Positions 1-8,671 of a stretch of 64,000 nucleotides of DNA are shown piece by piece. The translations under genes were made by a program, and so were the position numbers. Origin of the DNA: Deltaproteobacteria bacterium RBG_13_43_22 (GTDB lineage Bacteria > Desulfobacterota > RBG-13-43-22); contig MGQB01000023.1 of assembly GCA_001797675.1 (NCBI GenBank), positions 230,790 to 294,789 of the forward strand, read 5' to 3'. Each line of letters starts with the position of its first letter. The first letter of the stretch is position 1. Under the pieces are notes generated by a model that searched no databases, had not been told where the DNA came from, and was given only the letters and a program-made list of their open reading frames with translations.

Positions 1-339
1 ATCAGTGGGCAACAACTTGCCCCGTGCGGAGCGGTTTCCGCATCGGCAGTATTCTTGGGGTTGAGACACCGTTGTTCCCTGGCGGACAAAGAGCAGGCCA
101 AACAGGCCAGAAATACCATTCGCCTCCAGGCCGGAAAATTAGTAGGAGATTTCACCAAACAATTCGGTGATATCACCTGTCGAAGTCTTCTGGGCTTAGA
201 TTTTAACATCCCCGGCGAGTACCAAAGGTTTCGGGAATCAGGGAGATCGAAGGATACCTGCGAAAAGTATGTCCTGTATGTTATTGAAAAACTTTTTACC
301 TTCGAACAGGAGAAAGGTTTGGGATTAACAGGGCAATAA
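1..339 (+). CDS. C_GCAxxG_C_C family redox-type protein, 5' end cut off
   Basis: The reading frame is open from base 1, so the gene begins before the window; the TTG at 55 is probably not the real start. The visible part is 112 residues. It opens with a CGAVSA stretch near residue 9, followed later by a CRSLLGLDF motif (near residue 60) and a lone Cys in DTCEKYV near the C-terminus. This arrangement of Cys-Gly-Ala then spaced cysteines matches the C_GCAxxG_C_C family, whose members are thought to be redox or metal-cluster proteins and commonly sit beside oxidoreductase genes. It precedes a DUF169/HdrD/GlcD cluster on the same strand, which fits a redox role. Exact function is unknown. Confidence 0.6.
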   Translation: MSGQQLAPCGAVSASAVFLGLRHRCSLADKEQAKQARNTIRLQAGKLVGDFTKQFGDITCRSLLGLDFNIPGEYQRFRESGRSKDTCEKYVLYVIEKLFTFEQEKGLGLTGQ

Positions 340-340
340 A

Positions 341-499
341 TGCATTCAGGGCTTCCATAATGCCGATCTTGCCTCGCTAAAAGCACAGCTCGAAACCTTA
401 TTCGCGCTCGATTGGAATTTACTTGCCAACGAAATCGGGCCGAGTTTAGAGGCAATGATCCCCGAAAAGATTATTCTTGAAAGTTTTGACTGTAAATAA
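341..499 (+). other. Open frame without a start codon, possible gene remnant
   Basis: Between the first gene and the DUF169 gene one frame stays open for about 52 codons and ends at TAA 497-499. The translation looks protein-like (ADLASLKAQLETLFALDW, then PEKIILESF) rather than random, but there is no usable start codon upstream; the only ATG lies at about 461. It begins just after the stop of the preceding gene in another frame. It may be the decayed 3' end of a lost gene or a frameshifted tail. I do not recognise the family. Confidence 0.25.
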
Positions 500-541
500 T
501 GTCCAGGCTACACAATTACCATTGGATAAAGGAGATGAAAA

Positions 542-1306
542 ATGGAAAATTGGGCTGAAAAAAGCAAAGCATTAAAGGAAAAACTTTGTTTATCAAGCGA
601 ACCGATCGGCTATAAACGATTTGAAAAGGCCGGCGAGTTGGATAGCGTTCAAGGAATGATGCACTGGAAACAACCCAGCATGTTCTGTCAGGTACCCTTT
701 ATGGCCAGGGTCGGGGGGTTAACCGTCGGGTTGACCAGTGAAGACAACGTCGGGGAGCGATGTAAACGCATTCACGGCTTGCTGGCCACCGATGAGAAGG
801 CCATGCTTCAGGAAGCCAAAATGCTTTCCCGCACCTGGATGCCGTCGGTTGAGGAAGGCCTGAAACAGCAGAACGATTACCCCAGAATTCCGCCCGGAGA
901 AGCCATCGTTGTAGGTCCCCTTTCTAAGGGTAACTTTGACCCGGAGGTCATCCTGATTTATGGTAATCCGGCCCAGGTCATGATGCTCATGTGCGGACTG
1001 CAAAAGGTCCGATATGAGCGGTTCCAGTTTCACTTCATCGGTGAAGGAGCCTGCGTTGATTCACTGGGGCAGTGTTACAACACCGGGAAACCGGCCCTGG
1101 CTATTCCCTGTTATGGTGAACGTTCTATGGGCCAGGTAAAAGACGATGAAATTGTTATAGCCTTGCCGCCCTCGGATATGGATCGAGCGATTAATGGCCT
1201 GGAAATCTTGGCGAAGATAGGTTTCAAATATCCCATCTCATCCATCGGGGCCTATCTCGATCCTAACCCCTTACTGGCCAACTACTATTCAAGAAAGAAA
1301 GAATGA
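542..1306 (+). CDS. DUF169 family protein
   Basis: This 254-residue protein matches the DUF169 family (COG2043) in length and style: an N-terminal section with EPIGYKRF, a central VGPLSKGNFDPEVILIYGNPAQ block, and a glycine/cysteine-rich segment (GEGACVDSLGQCYNTGKPALAIPCYGE split across residues about 160-190). No signal peptide or membrane segment is seen. The ATG at 542 has a good Shine-Dalgarno (AAAGGAG) upstream. DUF169 proteins have no established reaction; they are frequent in anaerobes beside oxidoreductases. Here it leads a tight plus-strand run of HdrD-like, FAD oxidase and enoyl-CoA hydratase genes, so a link to the same pathway is likely but inferred. Confidence 0.75.
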   Translation: MENWAEKSKALKEKLCLSSEPIGYKRFEKAGELDSVQGMMHWKQPSMFCQVPFMARVGGLTVGLTSEDNVGERCKRIHGLLATDEKAMLQEAKMLSRTWMPSVEEGLKQQNDYPRIPPGEAIVVGPLSKGNFDPEVILIYGNPAQVMMLMCGLQKVRYERFQFHFIGEGACVDSLGQCYNTGKPALAIPCYGERSMGQVKDDEIVIALPPSDMDRAINGLEILAKIGFKYPISSIGAYLDPNPLLANYYSRKKE

Positions 1307-1397
1307 ATGAACCCTTAAAGAAAGGAAGACCACCCAATAGAAGGCCGGGCGGCCTGGGTGAATCAGGGTCTTCCCTCAAGAAAAGGAAGGGGACAAT

Positions 1398-2423
1398 ATG
1401 GGCAGCCTAAAATTTGATGAAAATGTGTGCGCAACGTGTCCGTCCGCGGATTGCCTCATAAAGTGCCAGTATATGGATTTTGAAGAAGATGAGGCCCATA
1501 ATGAAATGATGAAGATCGTTAAAGGGCTGGACTCCCGGGTGTTGCACGACTGTGTCACCTGTTATGCCTGTGAGGAATACTGCCGGAGGGGCAACCATCC
1601 CTTTTATCTCATCGGCGAGCGGAGGGAAGAAAAAGGAATCTACACCGCCTCAAGGGCCATTACCAATCAATGGATTAATTTGACCCAGATGCAGGGCAAA
1701 CCCATGGTGGGGACGGTCAAAGACAAGGCCCTCTCGTCCTGTTTCATACCGGATCTGGGTGCTTTGGGATCCGGAGAACTTTTTAAAGAGGTGTTCCCGG
1801 CGGTTACCTTTGGTGCTGAGTTCATGTGTCCGGCCGTTCATACCCATTTTGCCAAGATGTCGGTGGTAAAAGAGAGGCTCCCCAAAGTCATGGAAAACTT
1901 TAAGAAGCTGGGCGTTAAAGAGGTTATCTGCCTCCATGATGAGTGTTACGGCACCTATACTTCAATCGCCCAGGCTTACGGGATGGAGGTGCCCTTTAAG
2001 CCGGTTTATTATATGGATTTTTTATTGACCCGGTTGAAGGAGTTAAAGGACAGAATCATTCCCCTGAATATCAAGGCCGCCTACCAGCGTCCCTGTTCGA
2101 ACAGGCTGATTCCCCATAAACATCGTCTGGTTCAAGAGATCATGGATTATATCGGGGTGGATATGCCCGGGAGGAAATATCAGGGAGAGAACAGCCTCTG
2201 TTGTGCCGAAATTATTCGTTCGGTTGCCGGGTATAAATTGGCGGACGACATTCAGGGGAGAAATATTGATGATATGCTGGAGGCCGGAGCGGAATATTGT
2301 GTGTTTAATTGTCCTGCCTGCCAGTCCTCTTTATCCGAAAAGGTCTCTAAAAAAGGCTTGAAACCGGTTCATATCATCGACTTGTGCAAGATGGCCGTTG
2401 GGGAAAAGGGAAGGGAGGGATAG
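1398..2423 (+). CDS. HdrD/GlcF-like iron-sulfur protein with CCG-type domains
   Basis: A 341-residue soluble protein. Two cysteine clusters occupy the N-terminal third: CATCPSADCLIKC (residues about 12-24) and CVTCYACEEYC (about 53-63), the second resembling a 4Fe-4S ferredoxin motif but with unusual spacing. The C-terminal half carries cysteine-rich stretches typical of CCG domains (DECYG, PCSN, LCCAE, NCPACQ), as in heterodisulfide reductase subunit D and glycolate oxidase GlcF. It likely passes electrons between a flavoprotein and another carrier. The FAD oxidase gene starts four bases after its stop, so the two are probably translated together and may form one complex. Confidence 0.7.
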   Translation: MGSLKFDENVCATCPSADCLIKCQYMDFEEDEAHNEMMKIVKGLDSRVLHDCVTCYACEEYCRRGNHPFYLIGERREEKGIYTASRAITNQWINLTQMQGKPMVGTVKDKALSSCFIPDLGALGSGELFKEVFPAVTFGAEFMCPAVHTHFAKMSVVKERLPKVMENFKKLGVKEVICLHDECYGTYTSIAQAYGMEVPFKPVYYMDFLLTRLKELKDRIIPLNIKAAYQRPCSNRLIPHKHRLVQEIMDYIGVDMPGRKYQGENSLCCAEIIRSVAGYKLADDIQGRNIDDMLEAGAEYCVFNCPACQSSLSEKVSKKGLKPVHIIDLCKMAVGEKGREG

Positions 2424-2427
2424 GACC

Positions 2428-3810
2428 ATGAAGAATATCTATGAGGCTCTGGTTGAAATTATGGGAGAAAGAGGTGTTTCCAACAGGCCCGAGGAGATCT
2501 GGTTTTATGGCCGGGACCCCGGTGTACTCCCTCCCCATCCCCCGGACTATGTGGTGGCCCCTGAAACGACCGAACAGGTTCAAAAGGTCGTTCAGCTGGC
2601 CAACAGGGAAAAGATTCCCGTGGTCCCCATGGGAAACGGCATGGCTCTGACCGGCCTGGTGATCCCTTTAAAAGGGGGCATTGTCATGGACATGAAGAGG
2701 ATGAACAAGATTCTGGAAGTCAACGAAATGGCCCGTTATGTCGTTGTGGAAGGGGGTACCTCCCAGGGGATGCTCAAGGCGCACCTTCGGGATCATTATC
2801 CCCGTCTCAGACACAGCCTTCCGGATGCGCCGCCCACCACGACTATCGCCGCCAATGTGTCCCTCCATGGACAGGGTTGCCTGACCCAGCAGTACGGTTT
2901 TAATTCAGATATGGTTAGCGGTTTGGAAGTGGTCCTGCCTACGGGTGAACTCTGTAAAATAGGCTCCCCCTCCTTAGGCCCCTACTGGTTTTCCAAAGGC
3001 CCATCCCTGCCCGATTTGTCCGGCCTTTTTTTGGGGTGGCTCGGTACCACCGGCATCTTTACCAAGGTTGGACTCAAGCTTTACCCCAATAAAAAAATCC
3101 GGGAGATGGAAATCTTTGTCACCGACAAAGCCGAACTGGTACCCGAAATTATTTATAAGCTGACCCATCTGGAGATGCTGGAGGATCTGATTGCCTGGTT
3201 CCAGCCGAAGCCGCTGATGTTCAAGGATAATTATCACCTCACTATCTATTTTACCGGAGATTCGGAAAAAGAGATTGAATTTAAAAGAACCATGATCTGG
3301 GATGCGCTCCAGGAATTTATTGATAACAAAGACGGGGGGTTCATGAATGTCCAGGCCATGAAACCGAACCTGATGGAAAATCCCCAGAGGGGTATCGCCG
3401 CCTTTGCCGATGTGCCCAGGGGCGGCGGCTTCGAATATTCCGGTCCCATCACTCTGATTGAACTCTATCCCCAATTTGCAGCCAAGGTCGTAGAACTGGC
3501 GGAAAAATACGATGTTATCTATTCCAGCGCGGCCAGGGTTATATCCGGGGGCCATTCCATGATGTTCAGCATCTCCTTTGCCTTTAACCGGGCCGACCCG
3601 GCCATGATGGAACGGGTAAAAAAGGCCCTGGATGAGGCCACGGAATATGCCCTCAAAATGGGAGGCATTCCCTGGAAACCTAATTATATGGAACAGAAGA
3701 TGACCATGGACCATATGGATCCCAACACCCTCAAGCTGCTCCGGATGATCAAGAAAAACCTGGACCCCCATGGCATCATGAACCCCGGAAACTGGGAACC
3801 CGCCCCGTAG
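2428..3810 (+). CDS. FAD-binding oxidase, GlcD type
   Basis: A 460-residue flavoprotein of the PCMH/FAD_binding_4 family. The N-terminal FAD domain shows PDYVVAPETTEQVQKVV, then PVVPMGNGMALTG and VVVEGGTSQGML; the C-terminus has the typical DPHGIMNPGNW ending. ATG 2428 is preferred over an upstream TTG at 2398 because it is preceded by a purine-rich Shine-Dalgarno and leaves a four-base gap after the previous stop. Proteins of this family oxidise 2-hydroxyacids or similar alcohols and hand electrons to partner Fe-S subunits. Here it lies between two HdrD/GlcF-like genes, the usual D-lactate/glycolate dehydrogenase arrangement; its true substrate cannot be read from the sequence. Confidence 0.8.
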   Translation: MKNIYEALVEIMGERGVSNRPEEIWFYGRDPGVLPPHPPDYVVAPETTEQVQKVVQLANREKIPVVPMGNGMALTGLVIPLKGGIVMDMKRMNKILEVNEMARYVVVEGGTSQGMLKAHLRDHYPRLRHSLPDAPPTTTIAANVSLHGQGCLTQQYGFNSDMVSGLEVVLPTGELCKIGSPSLGPYWFSKGPSLPDLSGLFLGWLGTTGIFTKVGLKLYPNKKIREMEIFVTDKAELVPEIIYKLTHLEMLEDLIAWFQPKPLMFKDNYHLTIYFTGDSEKEIEFKRTMIWDALQEFIDNKDGGFMNVQAMKPNLMENPQRGIAAFADVPRGGGFEYSGPITLIELYPQFAAKVVELAEKYDVIYSSAARVISGGHSMMFSISFAFNRADPAMMERVKKALDEATEYALKMGGIPWKPNYMEQKMTMDHMDPNTLKLLRMIKKNLDPHGIMNPGNWEPAP

Positions 3811-3840
3811 GGGTGGGACTGAGTACCGCATTGGCGGTAC
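3803..3840 (+). repeat. Two adjacent small hairpins between operon genes
   Basis: CCCC-GTA-GGGG at 3803-3813 overlaps the stop of the FAD oxidase gene, and a perfect 7-bp stem GTACCGC-ATTG-GCGGTAC lies at 3823-3840. There is no T-run, so this is unlikely to be a terminator; it may be an mRNA-stability or processing site, or a small repeat. Confidence 0.5.
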
Positions 3841-3862
3841 GAAGAAACTGGGAGGTAAGCTA

Positions 3863-5041
3863 ATGGAATACGCACGTCAAATAGAACATGCCGACATTGT
3901 CCATCGCTGTTTTCGCTGCGGTTATTGTAAATTTCCGGAAGATTACGTCGATTTTAATTGCCCTTCCTATAAGGCCTTCGGCTGGGATACCTTTTCACCG
4001 GGTGGCCGTATGTGGCTGATCAGGGCCTGGCTCAATAAGGAACTGGAAACCAGCCCGCACTTTTCCCGGATCCTTTACTCCTGTGTAGCCTGTGGTAACT
4101 GCAAAGATCAATGCGTTTATCCGAGATTTAAGGATTATCTGCTGAATGTCTTTGAAGAGGCCAAGGCCGAACTGGTCAATGAGGGCCGAATTCCCCCGGA
4201 AGTCAGGGATTATTTCAAAGCCGTCAGTGTGAACGGCAATCCCTATAAACAACCCCAGGAGGAGCGCGGCCAATGGGCTGATGGATTGGGATTGAAAGAG
4301 TTCACTGACCAGGAATATCTTTTTTATGTGGGCTGTGTCGGATCCTACGACGAGGTGGGGCAAAGGATGGCCCGGTCGGTCGGACAATTATTATCCGAAA
4401 CCGGCGTCTCCATCGGCATCCTGGGGAAAGAAGAGACCTGTGACGGACATGAAGTCAAGGTTCTTGGCGAGACTGGTCTTTTTACGGCCCTGGCCGAAGA
4501 AAATATTATGAAATTCAAGAAAAAGGGGATCGAAAAAATCATCACCCTGGATCCCCATGCCCTGAACGTTTTCAGAAAAGATTACCCAAAGTTAAGGGGG
4601 AACTTTGAAGTTTTTCATTATACCGAAATCCTGTCTCAATTGATTAGGAATAACCAGATCCCCCTTTCCAATTACCAGGCCAAGGTGACTTATCATGATC
4701 CTTGCTACCTGGGTAGGCATAATCTCATTCTTGAACCGCCACGAGAGGTATTAAAAGGGCTCCCGGGTATTGAATTGGTGGAGATGCGCCGGAAGGGTCT
4801 AAGCGCCTTCTGTTGCGGCGGAGGGGGTGGAAACTTTTTTACGGATATGGTCGGGTCGGGTGAAAACAATCCGGCCAGGATTCGAATCAAAGAGGCCTTG
4901 GACACAGGAGCCGAAATCGTGGCCGTGGCTTGTCCCCAGTGCGCAAAAATGTTGGACGATGCGATCAAGTCCGAAGGCCAGGAGGATTGGCTTGAGGTGT
5001 TGGATTTGTCTGAATTAGTTAATAGAGTCCGATCAAAATAA
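3863..5041 (+). CDS. HdrD/GlcF-like iron-sulfur protein, degenerate first CCG domain
   Basis: A 392-residue cytosolic Fe-S protein. N-terminal cluster motifs are CFRCGYC (residues about 13-19), a following Cys in FNCPSY, and CVACGNCKDQC (about 74-84). Two CCG domains follow. The second is intact (DPCYLGRHN then FCCGGGGG); the first reads EETCDGHEVKVLGE where the family normally has a Cys-Cys-Gly, so one cluster ligand seems lost. The start has a clear GGGAGG Shine-Dalgarno. Family members relay electrons from a flavin dehydrogenase. It is a close structural relative of the gene at 48034, which keeps both CCG motifs. Confidence 0.75.
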   Translation: MEYARQIEHADIVHRCFRCGYCKFPEDYVDFNCPSYKAFGWDTFSPGGRMWLIRAWLNKELETSPHFSRILYSCVACGNCKDQCVYPRFKDYLLNVFEEAKAELVNEGRIPPEVRDYFKAVSVNGNPYKQPQEERGQWADGLGLKEFTDQEYLFYVGCVGSYDEVGQRMARSVGQLLSETGVSIGILGKEETCDGHEVKVLGETGLFTALAEENIMKFKKKGIEKIITLDPHALNVFRKDYPKLRGNFEVFHYTEILSQLIRNNQIPLSNYQAKVTYHDPCYLGRHNLILEPPREVLKGLPGIELVEMRRKGLSAFCCGGGGGNFFTDMVGSGENNPARIRIKEALDTGAEIVAVACPQCAKMLDDAIKSEGQEDWLEVLDLSELVNRVRSK

Positions 5042-5062
5042 CCGAAAGGCCAGGAGGAGAAG

Positions 5063-5824
5063 ATGTCAAATAATGTGTTGCTTTATGAAGTCAAAGACAA
5101 AATAGCCTTCCTTACTTTAAATAACCCGCCGCGGAACCTGCTGAACCCTGAGTTATGCATTGCCTTGGGAGAAGCCTGGACCCACTTCGCCAATGACCCC
5201 GAAAGCCGGGTGGCCCTTCTCAGCGCCACCGGACCGGATTTTAGTTTTGGCGCGGATCTGAGACATAGCGGTTTATTAAAAGATCTACGAAAGGCCTTTC
5301 CCCAGAACGGAACTAAAATTCTGAAACCGATTATCGGCGCTGTCCATGGGACCGTTGCCGGCAGCGGTTATGGTCTGACAACCTACGGAACGGATATCAC
5401 CTATGCGACAGAAGACGCGCAATTTATTTTTGGCGAGGCCTGGGTGGGAATCGTCGGTTCAGTAATGGAATATGCCCCCTATATGCCCTTTAAGGTGGCT
5501 ATGGAGTTTTACCTGTCGGGTCTACCCATGAGCGGAAGACGAGCCTATGAAGTCGGTTTTGTCAACCATGTCGTCAAGGACAAGGATGAACTCATGACCG
5601 AAGCCGTCAAGATGGCGGAGATCTTGAGAGACAATGCCCCGTTAACCTTAAGAACGATTAAATACGGGCACTACAAAAACATGGAAACTGCGGGGAGGAA
5701 GGCCATGCGGCTGGCCCAGGAGGAGTTTGACGCCTTTATTCAGCCTCAATTGGACAGCGAAGATATTAAGGAAGGTTATACGGCCCTTAAGGAAAAGAGA
5801 AAACCGGTTTTTAAGGGGAGATAA
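5063..5824 (+). CDS. Enoyl-CoA hydratase/isomerase family protein
   Basis: A 253-residue crotonase-fold protein of normal family length. The first oxyanion-hole segment is FSFGADLRHSG (residues about 62-72) and the second GTVAGSGYGL (about 97-106). The region that usually carries the first catalytic Glu reads FGEAWVGIVGSVMEY, which departs from the usual hydratase pattern, so it could be an isomerase, a hydrolase or another crotonase reaction. It is the last gene of the plus-strand cluster, 21 bp after the HdrD-like gene, with Shine-Dalgarno AGGAGGAG. Context suggests CoA-ester chemistry coupled to a flavin/Fe-S dehydrogenase. Confidence 0.75.
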   Translation: MSNNVLLYEVKDKIAFLTLNNPPRNLLNPELCIALGEAWTHFANDPESRVALLSATGPDFSFGADLRHSGLLKDLRKAFPQNGTKILKPIIGAVHGTVAGSGYGLTTYGTDITYATEDAQFIFGEAWVGIVGSVMEYAPYMPFKVAMEFYLSGLPMSGRRAYEVGFVNHVVKDKDELMTEAVKMAEILRDNAPLTLRTIKYGHYKNMETAGRKAMRLAQEEFDAFIQPQLDSEDIKEGYTALKEKRKPVFKGR

Positions 5825-6021
5825 AAAAGTAAATACCGGCCTCCTGATTTCTGTTGATCCTTTCTGATCTTATGTGAAGGTAACCTAGGAAACCTTCATG
5901 CCCCTGCAGGACACCACGAGGTATGGAAAAGGATTCAAGGAGCCTAGGGATCAAGGATTCAAATGAACGGGTTCGAAATTAAAACTCTTAAACCCTGGAA
6001 TCCCGGCATCCTATTTTCGTT

Positions 6022-7278
6022 TTACATTAATTTTTGTTTCGGAACGCAAAGGCCGGCGTTGAGCAGGACATGAATCTTGGCCGCCCTACCCTTCTGGGCC
6101 AGAGCCATATCAACGGCCTCTTGTAGTGAAGGCTTGGGTTGGATAAAGGTCTGAGACAAAAAAGCAGGATCCAAACCGGTAATCCCCCAGACCTGTCCGC
6201 CTTCCTCCAGAAATTTCAAATTTCGAATAATGCGGTGATGGCCTAAGCCGTAGGGTTGATAAAGTAAAAATTTAGCCTTTTCCGGATCTCCGCTCTGCAA
6301 GATCAATTTTTGAAATTCCGGTGATCCGGGCCCTTGCGGACAAGGCATCACCAGGATCAGAATGCCGTCTTCTTTCAAGGCCATCTTGCCATGTTCTATG
6401 GGTTTCTGGGATTGATAAAGATCGATATCCAAGGGGGGAAAAACAATACTGATCAAAATATCCGCTTTGTTTTGAAAAGGGAGGGAAAAAACTTCATCGG
6501 CCTTTTGAGCGGCCGCCGTCAAGGTTTCCTGGATCGATCCGCTGTAAGCGGCGTAAAGGCGGTGCTCAGGCGTCAGGACCAGCATCAGGGAAAAGATCGG
6601 TGGAACCGGCAGTAAACGCAGAGACTCCTCCAGGTCCTCATGTACAGGATTACCCTCCAGCTTAAGAGGTTGGGCCTTCAAATCCATGGCCAGGGAATGA
6701 TTGGCTACTATAGTGGAATGGGCCGCCACACCGGGCACAATGGCTTTTCGGCCACCGGTATAACCGGCAAAATAATGGGGTTCCACTGAACCGATAACCA
6801 GGATCCGGTCGGCCATCATAATCTCCTGATTGATCATGACACGGGTCCCGCGGGATGTTTCTCCAAGAAAAACCATTCCCCTTTCTTCCCGGCAGTCGTG
6901 AAAAAGAACCTGACTCCTTACCTCCGGCCATAAGGGATCGAATATACGGTGACATCCCTTTTCGGTACTCGGTTTGTGCGTTCCGGTGGCCACCATGATT
7001 TTCTTGGGAAAAGCGGCTAGGTCAGGCCAAAGGTATTCCAAAACGTGACCGGTCGGGGTCGGCCGGGTTTCATCGTTTACGAGAATCAATAAGGATCGGC
7101 AGTCCTTTAAAAAATCGGCCAAGGGCGAAGAATCCAGGGGATGTTCAAGGGCTTGTTTCAGTCCCGTTTCAAAGGAAATCGGCAGGATTTCCGTGGGAGC
7201 CAGAAGCTCTCCCCAATTTTCCTCAGTCACTTGAAGTGGGAGGGTATTATCGCCGTAGGGGATGGAGAGGGTTATCAT
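6022..7278 (-). CDS. LarA-like lactate racemase domain protein
   Basis: A 418-residue protein of LarA/DUF2088 length. The N-terminal domain has DETRPTPTGHVLEYLW and the conserved GTHKPS; the C-terminal half has EPHYFAGYTGGRKAIVPG, which carries the His and Lys used in LarA for catalysis and for attaching the nickel-pincer nucleotide. It is therefore probably a nickel-dependent 2-hydroxyacid racemase or epimerase. No larB, larC or larE cofactor genes are visible nearby. The ATG lacks an evident Shine-Dalgarno because a hairpin repeat (7283-7370) lies directly upstream. The neighbouring GlcD-like gene would suit hydroxyacid use, although it is on the opposite strand. Confidence 0.8.
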   Translation of the reverse strand: MITLSIPYGDNTLPLQVTEENWGELLAPTEILPISFETGLKQALEHPLDSSPLADFLKDCRSLLILVNDETRPTPTGHVLEYLWPDLAAFPKKIMVATGTHKPSTEKGCHRIFDPLWPEVRSQVLFHDCREERGMVFLGETSRGTRVMINQEIMMADRILVIGSVEPHYFAGYTGGRKAIVPGVAAHSTIVANHSLAMDLKAQPLKLEGNPVHEDLEESLRLLPVPPIFSLMLVLTPEHRLYAAYSGSIQETLTAAAQKADEVFSLPFQNKADILISIVFPPLDIDLYQSQKPIEHGKMALKEDGILILVMPCPQGPGSPEFQKLILQSGDPEKAKFLLYQPYGLGHHRIIRNLKFLEEGGQVWGITGLDPAFLSQTFIQPKPSLQEAVDMALAQKGRAAKIHVLLNAGLCVPKQKLM

Positions 7279-7282
7279 AGAA

Positions 7283-7370
7283 GCTCAAGGGTCAAAGCTG
7301 AAAGCTCAAAGCCAAAACCCAAAACCGAGAAAAAAATTTTCCTTTGAGCCTTGAACTTTGAGCTTTGAGC
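7283..7370. repeat. Imperfect inverted repeat (29-bp arms)
   Basis: The left arm 7283-7311 begins GCTCAAGGGTCAAAG and the right arm 7342-7370 ends TTTGAGCTTTGAGC. The arms are built of repeated AGCTCAAAG-like words and are largely reverse complements. It fills the gap between the Rho_N-like gene and larA, reaching to within 5 bp of the larA start codon. Confidence 0.7.
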
Positions 7371-7379
7371 GGAAAAGAA

Positions 7380-7709
7380 TTAGGCTGCTTTTCGAGTTTT
7401 CTTTTTCAGTCGGCTGATCCGGCGTCTTAATAGATCAATCCCTTTTTTATCCTTTTTCTCCCGGGCTTCCAACTTCTTTTCCCGCAATTCACTTATCTTC
7501 TCTTTTAATTGGCGCATGGATCGTTCCCCCTTTTTAGCGGAATCCTCCTTTATCCCTCGAGCCTTTTTAATGGCCGCCAGGACTTCCTCTTTATTCATCC
7601 CGTGAACGCCGGATATTTCAGGAATGTTCAAAGCCACATCACGCAGTTCCTTGGCTGTCATCTTGTTTAAAGGTTTTTCTTTTTTTTCAACCTTTTCTTT
7701 TTTACCCAT
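7380..7709 (-). CDS. Small basic protein with Rho N-terminal-like domain
   Basis: A 109-residue, highly charged protein. Residues about 17-55 (MTAKELRDVALNIPEI, then HGMNKEEVLAAIKKARGI) resemble the small helical Rho-termination-factor N-terminal domain seen in many short bacterial proteins. The remainder is Lys/Glu/Arg-rich and likely forms a coiled coil (RQLKEKISELREKKLEAREK). Start ATG 7709 has an AAGGAG Shine-Dalgarno. Function is unknown; nucleic-acid binding is plausible from the domain and charge. Confidence 0.6.
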   Translation of the reverse strand: MGKKEKVEKKEKPLNKMTAKELRDVALNIPEISGVHGMNKEEVLAAIKKARGIKEDSAKKGERSMRQLKEKISELREKKLEAREKKDKKGIDLLRRRISRLKKKTRKAA

Positions 7710-7781
7710 AACCTGTAATCTCCTTTACCTTACCGGATTATTTATTCCCAAGATAGGAATTAAAGAAATTTTCAATATCCG

Positions 7782-7836
7782 GTTTAAGGTGCAAGGCCTG
7801 GGGTTTTCCTTCAGCCTTACACCTTGGACCTTAAAC
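7782..7836. repeat. Imperfect inverted repeat (about 22-bp arms)
   Basis: GTTTAAGGTGCAAGG at the left is mirrored by CCTTGGACCTTAAAC at the right, with an A/T-poor loop. It sits just downstream of the slipin stop codon (7844) and could act in transcript ending. It is of the same style as the 7283-7370 repeat but with different word composition. Confidence 0.6.
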
Positions 7837-7843
7837 CTTGTTT

Positions 7844-8608
7844 TTATCCTTTTTTTGTTTCAGCTAATTCCGCCATTTTTAAAAACGGTTTAAATAGATC
7901 AATGGGAATCGGGAAAAGGGTCGTTGAATTATTCTCCGAAGCCACTTCCCTTAAGGTCTGGAGATAGCGGAGTTGAAGGGCAACAGGATGGGCTTCAATG
8001 ATGGCGGCGGCATCAGCCATGCGGGCTGCGGCTTGGAATTCCCCCTCGGCATTGATGACCTTGGCTCTTCGTTCCCGCTCGGCTTCGGCCTGTTTGGCCA
8101 TGGCCCGCTGCATCTCCTGGGGCAAATCGATCTGTTTAACTTCTACGACAGACACTTTAATTCCCCAGGGATCGGTATGCATATCCAGAATCTCCTGTAT
8201 TTCCGTATTGACCTTTTCCCGTTCCGATAGGATTTTATCCAATTCCGCCTGCCCGCAGACGCTGCGCAAGGTGGTCTGGGCCAACTGAGAGGTGGCATAA
8301 AGATATTGCTGAACTTCAATGGTGGCTTTTACGGCATCCATGACTCGAAAGTAAACCACGGCATTGACCTTCACCGAAACATTATCTCGCGTAATGACGT
8401 CTTGAGCTGGAACATCCATGGTCACGGTTCGGAGATCCACTTTAATCATTTTATCAATAATGGGAATCAGGATAATCAAACCCGGTCCTTTGGCCCCCAA
8501 CACCCGCCCCAGACGGAAAATTACCCCTCGTTCATACTCGTTTAAAATGCGTATGGCACTGCTTAAAAAAAAGATCAATAAAACAACAATGGCAGCCAGC
8601 GTGTACAT
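7844..8608 (-). CDS. Slipin / stomatin-like SPFH membrane protein
   Basis: A 254-residue SPFH (band 7) protein. An N-terminal hydrophobic segment (residues about 2-18) anchors it in the membrane, followed by the hallmark [15 protein letters not shown] and the [12 protein letters not shown] and [13 protein letters not shown] segments. The C-terminal part has an Ala/Glu-rich helix ([15 protein letters not shown]). Slipins form oligomers in membrane microdomains and are classically encoded beside an NfeD-type membrane protease, as here (next gene upstream at 8737-10179). Shine-Dalgarno AGAGGAGAG precedes ATG 8608. Confidence 0.9.
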   Translation of the reverse strand: MYTLAAIVVLLIFFLSSAIRILNEYERGVIFRLGRVLGAKGPGLIILIPIIDKMIKVDLRTVTMDVPAQDVITRDNVSVKVNAVVYFRVMDAVKATIEVQQYLYATSQLAQTTLRSVCGQAELDKILSEREKVNTEIQEILDMHTDPWGIKVSVVEVKQIDLPQEMQRAMAKQAEAERERRAKVINAEGEFQAAARMADAAAIIEAHPVALQLRYLQTLREVASENNSTTLFPIPIDLFKPFLKMAELAETKKG

Positions 8609-8671
8609 AATGCTCTCCTCTCTTTTGATGGTTGATTGCAGATTTCGGGTTGTGGAATACTAAAACTCGAT

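Noticed and set aside
2974..3831. 285-codon minus-strand open frame across the FAD oxidase gene
   Set aside because: Antisense shadow of a well-supported coding region without its own ribosome-binding site or recognisable domain.
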